In this document: in pieces, positions 9,501-15,164 of the stretch
Layout: every line of letters starts with the position of its first letter
How positions within the stretch are numbered: the first letter of the stretch is position 1
From: Lentisphaerota bacterium
Lineage (GTDB): Bacteria; Verrucomicrobiota; Lentisphaeria; Victivallales; GWF2-50-93
DNA: 17,597 nt
Direction of reading: 5' to 3'
Assembly: GCA_025360875.1 (NCBI GenBank)
Contig: JANYBI010000232.1
Location: forward strand, 1 to 17,597
Made by a program: the position numbers and the translations under genes
Notes under the pieces: model-generated
Database searches by the model: none
Told to the model about the DNA's origin: nothing
What the model saw: the letters and a program-made list of their open reading frames with translations, nothing else

Positions 9501-10339
9501 AACTGAACCTGCAGGAAGGGCGCGACTTCAACGTACGCTGTCTTAATGCTCAGGGAGATATGACGACACTGGCAAGCATAATGACTGCGATACGTTCCGA
9601 ACGGCCCGACCTGGTAATGACCATCTCTACACCGGCATTGCAGGCGGCACTGCGACAGATTGGCAATCTTCCCATAGTGTTCGCATGTGTTGCAGACGCC
9701 GTTCACGCGGGCGTCGGAAAGTCTGACACTGATCACCTGCCCAACGTGACCGGAATCACCACTCTTTCACCATTTGCATCGATGGCACAGCTGATAAAGA
9801 AGTCCATGCCGGATGTCCGAACTGTCGGAACACTCTTTTCGCCAGGCGAAATAAATTCTGAACTGAACCGCCAGTGGTTTGCCGAAGCACTTGAAAAGGA
9901 AGGAATAAAACTGGTTGCGGTTCCCGTGAGCTCCACTGCGGAAACTGCGGAGGCGACAAGCGTTATGCTCCGTTCAGACATACAGCTCGTATGCCAGCTC
10001 ATGGACAATAACGCACGTCCCGGATTCTCCCAAATCGCAAAGAGGGCCAAGGATGCCGGACTGCCATTCTTCAGTTTCGACAGCTCGGGGGTCCAGGAGG
10101 GAGCGACTCTGGGATTGGGCAGGGATTATTATAATTCAGGAGTTGAAGCGGCTGAAGTCGCTGTTAAAGTGCTCCGTGGAGCCAATCCGGCGCTAATCCC
10201 CATCACCTGTACACGGACTGAAATCATCGTGATAAATCCGGATCTGATAAAGAAATATGGAATTGTCCTTCCTGAAGAATATTTGAAAATAGCGCAGACA
10301 GCGAAGAACGAGGATAAAGAAAACAAAGGGGCAAAGTAG
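6578..10339 (+). CDS. Membrane-anchored protein with four tandem TrpX/COG2984-type ABC substrate-binding domains
   Basis: This 1253-residue protein begins with a basic stretch and one hydrophobic helix (about 8-25) with no lipobox cysteine, so it is probably anchored and periplasmic. Four related binding domains follow, starting near residues 41 ('PRLAIMQWAS'), 357 ('YKIGILYFGP'), 661 ('FRVAIVNLVQ') and 947 ('WQIRICRYND'). Each shows family marks: 'IEGIRASLHDAGF...GRNLEL'-like openings, 'PIVFxxVSxP', 'NVTG', 'VGVIYNPxxxNS' and a C-terminal 'VLxGxxPxxxP'. A normal family member has one such domain of about 300 residues. The four are clearly diverged, so this is not a recent duplication. A Pro/Ser linker ('SAPPSTHSP') precedes domain 4. 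The start is GTG at 6578 with AAAGG seven bases upstream, just after the phosphatase stop. Permease and ATPase genes of the matching type lie downstream. TrpX-type proteins bind aromatic amino acids, but the substrate here is unknown. Confidence 0.9.
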   Translation: MLKLLRNIWIGAVLIILASGLLLFSDLDRRKGAKKSTKSLPRLAIMQWASTDLLDHTVEGIVEGLRKEGFENGRTVDIRFFNASGDNSTGNVMAVDLASGSYAMVLTASTLALQAVAKANTAGRVVHVFGAVTDPYGSGVGITGPKPDQHPAHLVGVGTFQPVERAIRIARQMNPGLRKIGVVWNPGESNSEACVLKARTTCKELGIELIEANAGNTSEVPEAIRSILARGSQVVWVGGDTVAISSISTIISSARNMKVPVFTNDPGDTARGALFGVGASYHDVGIAVGEIGGKILHGASPKSFGVENLVPEVLTVNETLAKELDGWSIPEDIRKQSMATSKSTAATGPLQMKTDRIYKIGILYFGPHPLYDMSIEGIRASLHDAGFIEGRNLELQLAHPNSDMSMLPQVARNISEQNLDIIIPLSTPCLGAAIANRKNTPIVFGTVSAPIEAGAGKSFSDHLPNVTGAVWTAPNPDLFKWLKTVYPKCQNVGVIYNPSNPNSLPGKERAKELLDKLGIRLIERTISSSSEIQTAVQSLIAGGADVIYGMGDATVVSSFPALAQTVKREHIPLFADDNSMMGSGAFFSCGGNPIAEGRHAGQMASRVLLGENPATMPFEPSTESETAVDLAEAANLGLIFPTAMLKEAGVFHHASARLGRPFRVAIVNLVQNMTLEAGESGVLRGLRESGLREKEDFTLKRYNAQGEIAQLRALLDSAVADSPDLIITITTPALIAAANRVKDIPIVFTVASDPVVLGLFKLENRPANIAGVHDDPQMDKLLDMARKHDPSITAVGIIYDPAQPNSLISVEKLRKACHERKVTLCEATASTVSELPAAVQSIIQRKAGAIMLSADNLVNTGFPSINDAAKRAGIPIYVTDTDLMKQGADGAIGDNYEAWGAQSGRLAAKVLAGVPPKELPIEATRNQEIIEPVKSTSAPPSTHSPARLWQIRICRYNDAQFSADTWRGIMDGFKKLNLQEGRDFNVRCLNAQGDMTTLASIMTAIRSERPDLVMTISTPALQAALRQIGNLPIVFACVADAVHAGVGKSDTDHLPNVTGITTLSPFASMAQLIKKSMPDVRTVGTLFSPGEINSELNRQWFAEALEKEGIKLVAVPVSSTAETAEATSVMLRSDIQLVCQLMDNNARPGFSQIAKRAKDAGLPFFSFDSSGVQEGATLGLGRDYYNSGVEAAEVAVKVLRGANPALIPITCTRTEIIVINPDLIKKYGIVLPEEYLKIAQTAKNEDKENKGAK

Positions 10340-10369
10340 CAGAGGCACAGAGTTACAAAGTCCAGGAGA
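10322..10369 (+). repeat. Degenerate 8-base tandem repeat across the binding-protein stop codon
   Basis: Five consecutive octets (AACAAAGG, GGCAAAGT, AGCAGAGG, CACAGAGT, TACAAAGT) follow a loose RCARAG pattern. They run from the last codons of the four-domain protein, through its TAG stop, to the purine-rich ribosome site of the next gene. They encode the tail 'NKGAK'. This looks like slippage-prone low-complexity sequence rather than a functional site. Confidence 0.5.
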
Positions 10370-10386
10370 AATGCTAAAATAACAAT

Positions 10387-11640
10387 ATGAATCTAGAAAC
10401 ACAAATCCAGGGCAGTCGCGCAGTCCTGAAAGTCACCGGACGTCTGGATGCCGCCTGGGCGGAACACTTCCATAACTCAATCCAGGAAGTCATCCGCGAA
10501 GGACACCATCATTTGCGGATTGATACTTCAAGACTTGAATATCTCAGTTCGGCCGGCATCCGTTCGTTGCTCCGCATACAGCGTGAACTTAACTCTGTTA
10601 AAGGTTCTTTCGGGATCATCCATCCCTCCGCTTTCGTTGCTGAAACCCTGCGTCTCTCAGGGCTGCAGCAGATGATAATGCCGGAATCGGAAACATCAGA
10701 CGTGGAAACTGTCCAGGATGCGGGTATGTCTTCCTTGGCCGCTCTTCAGCCGATATCCGGTATTCGCTTTGAAAAACACTCTCTCAAGGAGCAAGGGAAA
10801 ATAACAGTCCAAAGGAATGGCCGGTGGAAATCCTGGCAGCCGGTGCGTAAGGAAGACGCAGTGGAAATAAGTTTCTCAAAAAACATCTTTGGTCTGGGTA
10901 TAGGAGCTCCGGAACACGACATTGAAGCCGCCCGTACCCGCTTTGGTGAATTCATAGCCGTATCCGGACATGTTGTGTGGTTGCCTGGAGACGGCACCGC
11001 CACTCCTGATTACCTGGAACAGGCTGAGCTTTTCATTCCTAGACTCCATGTCATACAGTCACTTTCCGGCGAAGGGGATTTTTCTCATCTTCTGCGATTC
11101 AGTCCCGGGGAAAAGGGAAATTTCCTGAACATCTCTGATCTCTTCCTGCAGGTCCTCCAGACTACACAGTCCAATGCCGCGGCGATGATCGGGATTGTCG
11201 AAGTCGAAGGCCTTGTCGGATCATCTCTTTCCAAGTCTCCAGGACTTATCAGCGAGACAGATCGTCCAGGTGATTTTCCGGAAATACGCAACTGGCTGAG
11301 ATTCTGCGGGGAACGCATACACAGCCAGACACAGGCTCTTGTCGTTTCATTCCTAAGCCGTGATCCGTCCCATAGTTCGATTCCACATCTTTCACCTCTG
11401 CCTTCAATACCCGGACTCCGCGTCCATACACATGCGTCCATTCTGCCATATCGCCCGCTCCAACAGGGAATCTTGGAACTTGAATCTTCAGTACGTACAG
11501 TTTTCGAGGACAACGAACCTATAGATCTTCTGCATCTGATTGAGGACGACCGTCCTCTTATCGGCCTCGGACAGAGCGCATTCATACGTGGCGCATGCTG
11601 GTGTGCTCCCCTCCAATTTTCAAAGGAGACATCATCATGA
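10387..11640 (+). CDS. STAS domain fused to a large unrecognised C-terminal domain
   Basis: This 417-residue soluble protein has a STAS domain at residues 1-98: 'VTGRLDAAWAE' and 'LEYLSSAGIRSLL', with Ser55 in the phospho-acceptor position. A linker of about 50 residues is followed by 'GIRFEKHSLKEQGK' near 125 and then a domain of about 250 residues beginning 'FGLGIGAPEHDIEAARTRFGEF' near 168, which I do not recognise. It contains 'HVVWLPGD', 'GIVEVEGLVGSSLSKSP' and a short 'DRPLIGLGQSAFIRG' near the end; 'GRRSP'-like catalytic motifs are absent. No membrane segment is visible. ATG 10387 is the first start after an in-frame TAA at 10375. The AGGAG at 10364-10368 is 18 bases away, which is long, so translation may be weak. 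The stop overlaps the permease start (ATGA), which ties this protein to the transporter. The function of the C-terminal domain is unknown. Confidence 0.8.
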   Translation: MNLETQIQGSRAVLKVTGRLDAAWAEHFHNSIQEVIREGHHHLRIDTSRLEYLSSAGIRSLLRIQRELNSVKGSFGIIHPSAFVAETLRLSGLQQMIMPESETSDVETVQDAGMSSLAALQPISGIRFEKHSLKEQGKITVQRNGRWKSWQPVRKEDAVEISFSKNIFGLGIGAPEHDIEAARTRFGEFIAVSGHVVWLPGDGTATPDYLEQAELFIPRLHVIQSLSGEGDFSHLLRFSPGEKGNFLNISDLFLQVLQTTQSNAAAMIGIVEVEGLVGSSLSKSPGLISETDRPGDFPEIRNWLRFCGERIHSQTQALVVSFLSRDPSHSSIPHLSPLPSIPGLRVHTHASILPYRPLQQGILELESSVRTVFEDNEPIDLLHLIEDDRPLIGLGQSAFIRGACWCAPLQFSKETSS

Positions 11641-12578
11641 CGCTGGTAATCGGAGCTTTCACCATAGGTCTCATACTTTCACTTCTCTCAATGGGAGTAT
11701 GGATAAGTTTCCGGATCCTGCGATACTGTGACATTACTGTTGACGGATCCATCACCTTGGGCGCATCGGTCACGGCTGTTATGATCATAAATGGCTGGTC
11801 CCCATGGTCCGCAACCATTGCCGGAACTCTGGCAGGCGGCGCAGCGGGTTTCGCAACCGGCATGCTCCATACGAAATTCCGGATCCAGGAACTTCTCGCG
11901 GGAATCCTGGTGATGACAGCCCTATATTCGGTCAACCTCCGTGTCATGGGCAAGAGCAACGTACCTCTGATCAACGTTGAAAACATTTCCTCTCCTGTGG
12001 GCAGGATGCTGAACCGCGGCACTGGCGGAGCTGATTCAATCAATCTGCTGGGCTGGGCGGTTCCCATCCAGGATGCCTCAATGCTCATAACCGTCCTGAT
12101 CATAACTGTAATCGTCGCCTTGTTCATCCGCCGTTTTCTTCTTACGCACCTGGGTACAGCCATGCGCGCAACCGGCGAAAATCCGCAGATGGTCCGTGCA
12201 CAGGGAGTAAACAACCAGACAATGATCGTGTTCGGACTGGTCTTTGCAAACGCACTGGTCGGAATGTCAGGCGCACTGCTTGCCCAATACCAGGGTTTTG
12301 CCGACGTACAGATGGGAATAGGAATGATCGTCTGGGGACTGGCAAGCATCATCATCGGAGAAGCGCTTGTCTCCAAATGTACCCCGGGATTTGCATTATG
12401 CGGCGCGATAATGGGCACGATCCTCTTCCGTCTTCTGGTGGCTATCGCCCTGCGCTGGGGACTCAATCCCAATGATTTGAAACTGGTCACCGCTGTCTTT
12501 GTTTTTGCAGCCCTGGTGCTCCCTGGCGGAATCAAGTATTTCATCGGAAAATACTCCAAGGAGAAATTAAATGGTTAG
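11637..12578 (+). CDS. ABC transporter permease, COG4120/TrpY type (BPD_transp_2 family)
   Basis: This 313-residue inner-membrane permease has roughly eight to nine hydrophobic segments. The family signature is clear near the N-terminus: 'FRILRYCDITVDGSITLGASV', then 'GTLAGGAAGFATGMLHTKFRIQELLAGILVMTALYSVNLRVMG', which closely follows the COG4120 pattern. I chose the ATG at 11637: it overlaps the upstream TGA as ATGA and has AAAGGAG at 11622-11628. A start at 11595 would add 14 unlikely residues inside the previous gene. The ATPase gene overlaps its 3' end by 8 bases. Together with the four-domain binding protein this forms a complete importer of the TrpXYZ class. Only one permease gene is present, so the membrane part is presumably a homodimer. 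Substrate unknown. Confidence 0.93.
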   Translation: MTLVIGAFTIGLILSLLSMGVWISFRILRYCDITVDGSITLGASVTAVMIINGWSPWSATIAGTLAGGAAGFATGMLHTKFRIQELLAGILVMTALYSVNLRVMGKSNVPLINVENISSPVGRMLNRGTGGADSINLLGWAVPIQDASMLITVLIITVIVALFIRRFLLTHLGTAMRATGENPQMVRAQGVNNQTMIVFGLVFANALVGMSGALLAQYQGFADVQMGIGMIVWGLASIIIGEALVSKCTPGFALCGAIMGTILFRLLVAIALRWGLNPNDLKLVTAVFVFAALVLPGGIKYFIGKYSKEKLNG

Positions 12579-13383
12579 CATCCGCGATCTTACAAAAACT
12601 TTTTTCCCTAAAACCCCGAACGAGGTAAAGGCCCTTCGCGGAATAGATCTGGACATTCCTGAAGGCTGTTTTGCAGCTATCATCGGGACCAATGGTTCCG
12701 GAAAAAGCACTCTTCTCAATGCCGTAGCCGGAACATTCAAACCCGACCAGGGCAACATCCTCATCGGCAGACAGGATATTACAAATTGGGCTGAATACCG
12801 GCGCGCCAGTCTCATTGGCAGGGTTTTCCAGAACCCTTTCGCCGGCACAGCCGCCGAAATGACTATCGCGGAAAATGTAGTGATGGCAATGCGCCGCGGC
12901 TGCAGACGAGGACTGGGACTGGCTCTCCGTCGTTCCGTCCGCCATGAAATCGCCGAACGTATCAGCTCGCTCAAGATGGGTTTGGAAGACCGTCTGGACA
13001 ATCCTATCGGAACACTTTCCGGCGGCCAGAGGCAGGCGCTTACACTCCTCATGGCCACATGGCTTCGTCCCAGTCTCCTGTTGCTTGACGAACATACTGC
13101 TGCTCTTGATCCGAAGAGCGCCGCTCAGGTGGCGGAACTCACATTGGAGATCATCCGCCGTGAAAAACTGACCGCACTCATGGTCACCCATTCGATGCAA
13201 CAGGCCGTACAACTGCCGGAACACATAATCATGATGCACAAGGGGGAGATTGTCCGCCAGTTCGGAGGTCAGGAAAAAGCACGTGTCCGTGTTTCAGATC
13301 TTCTTGCAGCTTTTGATCATGTCCGGCGGCAGGAACAGCTCGATCCGGCCGTATCGGAAATACTAGGAAGTCAATATGTCTGA
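12571..13383 (+). CDS. ABC transporter ATP-binding protein, COG1101/TrpZ type
   Basis: This 270-residue cytoplasmic ATPase powers the importer encoded just upstream. All nucleotide-binding motifs are intact: Walker A 'GTNGSGKST' (39-47), Q-loop Gln87 in 'VFQNPF', signature 'LSGGQ' (149-153), Walker B 'LLLLDE' with Asp173 and Glu174, D-loop 'ALDP', and switch His207 in 'VTHS'. The 'RVFQNPFAGTAAEMTIAENVVMA' stretch is typical of the COG1101 group, which pairs with COG4120 permeases and COG2984 binding proteins. The start is well supported by AAGGAG at 12558-12563. It overlaps the permease stop by 8 bases, and the CDF-like gene overlaps its own stop by 8 bases, so all three are translationally coupled. 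Confidence 0.95.
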   Translation: MVSIRDLTKTFFPKTPNEVKALRGIDLDIPEGCFAAIIGTNGSGKSTLLNAVAGTFKPDQGNILIGRQDITNWAEYRRASLIGRVFQNPFAGTAAEMTIAENVVMAMRRGCRRGLGLALRRSVRHEIAERISSLKMGLEDRLDNPIGTLSGGQRQALTLLMATWLRPSLLLLDEHTAALDPKSAAQVAELTLEIIRREKLTALMVTHSMQQAVQLPEHIIMMHKGEIVRQFGGQEKARVRVSDLLAAFDHVRRQEQLDPAVSEILGSQYV

Positions 13384-14290
13384 ACAAGGTTTAAATCCGG
13401 TAATCCGCTATATGCGCTACTCCATCTGCTATGAGGCATTCATGCTGGTGGTGGCGGCGGCAGTCGTGTATCATTCCCGGTCCTATACTGCTGTGTTTCC
13501 ACTTCTTTTCGCCACGGGGGGAGTATTTTGCCTTTGCCTGATGCTTTATACGGTAAAGGCGGCCTCCAAGGGGGACATTTATCATTATCCATATGGAACC
13601 GGACGACTGGAAAACCTTAGCAGCATTCTCCTGTCAATGATGCTTACAGTAGGCTCGATGATCCCGTTTTTACAGGCATTGCAGAATCTTGTTTTAAACG
13701 AGCCACGGGCAGTAATGATGGGATGGACTTCTCTTCTGCTTCTGTTTTCCTGCTTCGGAAATATGTTGCTGAGCAGATGGTCATTGCGGCTTTATAAGTC
13801 AAATGGAGGTCCCATACTGGATTCAAACTATCACGGGTACCATGCGGGCTTTGTGCGGGACGGCTGTTCATTCGCCCTGATCGGACTTTGCTGGTATCTA
13901 AAGGGGGGAGATCCGAAATTGATGTCTCGCCTGGATTCTATTTCGACGATTGTCCTTACTTTCTATTCATTGTATCATTTCCTCCCTCAGATATGGGTCA
14001 ATTTCCGCTCGCTGGCAGATTTCCCTGCGTCAGAAGAGAATCAGCTGAAAATAATGGCCATACTGGCAAAGTATTTTGATCGCTATGAGAATCTTGGCAT
14101 GATATACACGACCAACAAGGGCAAAACAGCGGTGCTTGAGGTTGAACTTGCCTTCAAGCCAGACATGAGCGTTGGTGAACTGCTCGACCTGGAAAATGCG
14201 ATTCGCCAGGACTTCAGCAAACAGTTTCCGGACTGCGTTGTCAGGCTCATCCCCCTGATCATTGCGGAAGATGGAAATAACCAGACATGA
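13376..14290 (+). CDS. Cation diffusion facilitator (CDF)-like membrane protein lacking the usual metal ligands
   Basis: This 304-residue protein has a CDF layout: hydrophobic segments in the first 210 residues, a 'HYPYGTGRLENLSSI' motif (70-84) matching the 'HPYGHxRxE' stretch after helix 2, and a soluble C-terminal domain ('GKTAVLEVELAFKPDMSVGELLDLENAIRQDF', about 249-280) like the CDF dimerisation domain. The transport site looks damaged. Helix 2 reads 'LLFATGGVFCLC' where 'LLADxxHSxxD' is expected. Helix 5 keeps one aspartate (Asp162 in 'FVRDGCS') but has Gly158 where His/Asp is usual. It may therefore not move Zn2+/Mn2+/Fe2+ in the normal way. AGGAAG at 13365-13370 serves the ATG at 13376, which overlaps the ATPase stop by 8 bases. 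The family call is good; the loss of ligands is judged by eye without an alignment. Confidence 0.75.
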   Translation: MSEQGLNPVIRYMRYSICYEAFMLVVAAAVVYHSRSYTAVFPLLFATGGVFCLCLMLYTVKAASKGDIYHYPYGTGRLENLSSILLSMMLTVGSMIPFLQALQNLVLNEPRAVMMGWTSLLLLFSCFGNMLLSRWSLRLYKSNGGPILDSNYHGYHAGFVRDGCSFALIGLCWYLKGGDPKLMSRLDSISTIVLTFYSLYHFLPQIWVNFRSLADFPASEENQLKIMAILAKYFDRYENLGMIYTTNKGKTAVLEVELAFKPDMSVGELLDLENAIRQDFSKQFPDCVVRLIPLIIAEDGNNQT

Positions 14291-14342
14291 ATCCCATGCA
14301 GGGGGAGTTGATCGTTATCGATCTAGCAGCACATCCCTGCTT

Positions 14343-14514
14343 ATACCGAGTTGCATTCGTCAGGAAAGAAACTCTTCTTCCGGCTAAAGCCGGTACTCCA
14401 AGCGCCTTATTCTTGAAATTAACCTCAAATTGCGGTGACATAGGCGTTATGGAGTCCCGCCTTCAGGCGGAAGTATTGTTGAGAGTTACTATTCCAATGA
14501 ATGCAACTTGGTAT
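14343..14514. repeat. 172-base inverted-repeat element (paired REP/MITE-like unit)
   Basis: The left arm (14343 to about 14408) and the reverse complement of the right arm (about 14441-14514) align over most of their length. They share ATACC, AGTTGCATTC, AACTCT, CTTCCG, ACTCC and GCCT in the same order. Each arm holds a 5-base-pair hairpin with a 4-base loop: CCGGC-TAAA-GCCGG (14380-14393) and CCGCC-TTCA-GGCGG (14457-14470). The stems differ by a compensated G-C swap, so pairing is conserved while sequence is not. About 33 bases separate the arms. There is no transposase ORF. The right tip overlaps the last codons of the minus-strand YhcH-like gene. This resembles BIME/REP doublets or a small non-autonomous element; copies elsewhere cannot be checked here. 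Confidence 0.65.
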
Positions 14515-14972
14515 TATCTGATATCTTCAAGTATTTTGACAACTACCTTGCGGACCTTTCCCTTGCCGGCCATCGGCGCATGTCCGTCCTCTTCCGGATA
14601 GAATATGGCAAAGCTGCCCGGAGGGACAGGTATCCAGAAATCAGCGGCATCATCTGAAAAACAGATGTCCTTCTCCTTGTTCCATCCGTCCGAATCCGGA
14701 GTACATTCGGAAAAATCCCTGAACCCTATTACCTCATTTCCTGAAATCACATACTGGATATCGATGTAGCGGAGATGTGCTTCAATCCTGGATTTTTTCC
14801 TGCCCCTTCCATTGTATTCCTGCACTATGACGTAGACGCGTTTTCCGTCCAGTTCATAGGTGCCATTCTCCAGTTTGGGCAGATCCTTCCTCTTAAGAAA
14901 ATCAAACGCCCTGCCAAACCCCGGATGCAACTTCCTCAGCCGTAACGAGTCAGATAATCTATTGAAGATCAT
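14514..14972 (-). CDS. YhcH/YjgK/YiaL family protein (DUF386)
   Basis: This 152-residue cytosolic protein is of normal length for the family. It has the conserved core 'EAHLRYIDIQYVISGNEVIGF' with Glu64, His66, Asp71 and Gln73, and 'FAIFYPEEDGHAP' with His131, which together form the cupin-like metal-binding pocket. Relatives include E. coli YhcH, NanQ-like and EbgC/TabA proteins, tied to sugar and sialic-acid metabolism and biofilm dispersal. AAGGAG lies just upstream of the ATG on the minus strand, and a near-consensus promoter is at 14996-15024. The gene is transcribed divergently from the aldo-keto-reductase-like gene. Its stop codon lies at the edge of the inverted-repeat element. The family call is firm; its substrate here is unknown. 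Confidence 0.92.
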   Translation of the reverse strand: MIFNRLSDSLRLRKLHPGFGRAFDFLKRKDLPKLENGTYELDGKRVYVIVQEYNGRGRKKSRIEAHLRYIDIQYVISGNEVIGFRDFSECTPDSDGWNKEKDICFSDDAADFWIPVPPGSFAIFYPEEDGHAPMAGKGKVRKVVVKILEDIR

Positions 14973-14995
14973 ATTTCTCCTTTTTTACCAGATTA

Positions 14996-15024
14996 AGTAT
15001 AGATGGCAAATCCATCCATGTCAA
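14996..15024 (-). promoter_or_regulatory. Near-consensus sigma-70 promoter for the YhcH-like gene
   Basis: Read on the minus strand, TTGACA (15024-15019) is a perfect -35. A spacer of exactly 17 bases follows, then TATACT (15001-14996), which matches five of six -10 positions. The predicted start is near 14989, giving a leader of about 16 bases that contains AAGGAG. This is the best promoter match in the window. Confidence 0.65.
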
Positions 15025-15052
15025 TTTCCAAAGGTTTGCTTCAGAACAAGGG

Positions 15053-15070
15053 TAAAATACCGGTATTTTA
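15053..15070. promoter_or_regulatory. 18-base perfect palindrome between divergent genes (possible operator)
   Basis: TAAAATACC-GGTATTTTA is perfectly self-complementary over 18 bases. Its centre lies about 72 bases upstream of the predicted YhcH-like start and about 70 bases upstream of a possible plus-strand start, so one dimeric regulator could serve both genes. AT-rich arms with a C/G centre suit many helix-turn-helix regulators. No regulator gene is nearby and the binding protein is unknown. Confidence 0.5.
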
Positions 15071-15097
15071 TTTATATCATTCTTTATCTCATGAATC

Positions 15098-15125
15098 TTG
15101 CCTTTCCAGCATTGAAAGTTATCTT
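15098..15125 (+). promoter_or_regulatory. Possible promoter for the aldo-keto-reductase-like gene
   Basis: TTGCCT (15098-15103), 16 bases and TATCTT (15120-15125) form a moderate sigma-70-like pair about 40 bases before the ATG at 15165. The match is weak (four of six at each box), but no better pair stands out in this gap. Confidence 0.3.
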
Positions 15126-15164
15126 ACTGGAAATTTCAAAATCTAGCAACGGAGAATATCTCAC

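Noticed and set aside
11582..12559. 325-residue open frame on the minus strand across the permease
   Set aside because: It is antisense to a clear COG4120 permease, has no recognisable domain and is rich in Arg/Pro/Thr, typical of a shadow of a GC-rich membrane-protein gene.
14287..14601. Plus-strand frame through the inverted-repeat element
   Set aside because: It translates the repeat arms and the antisense of the YhcH-like gene; no protein-like pattern or ribosome site.
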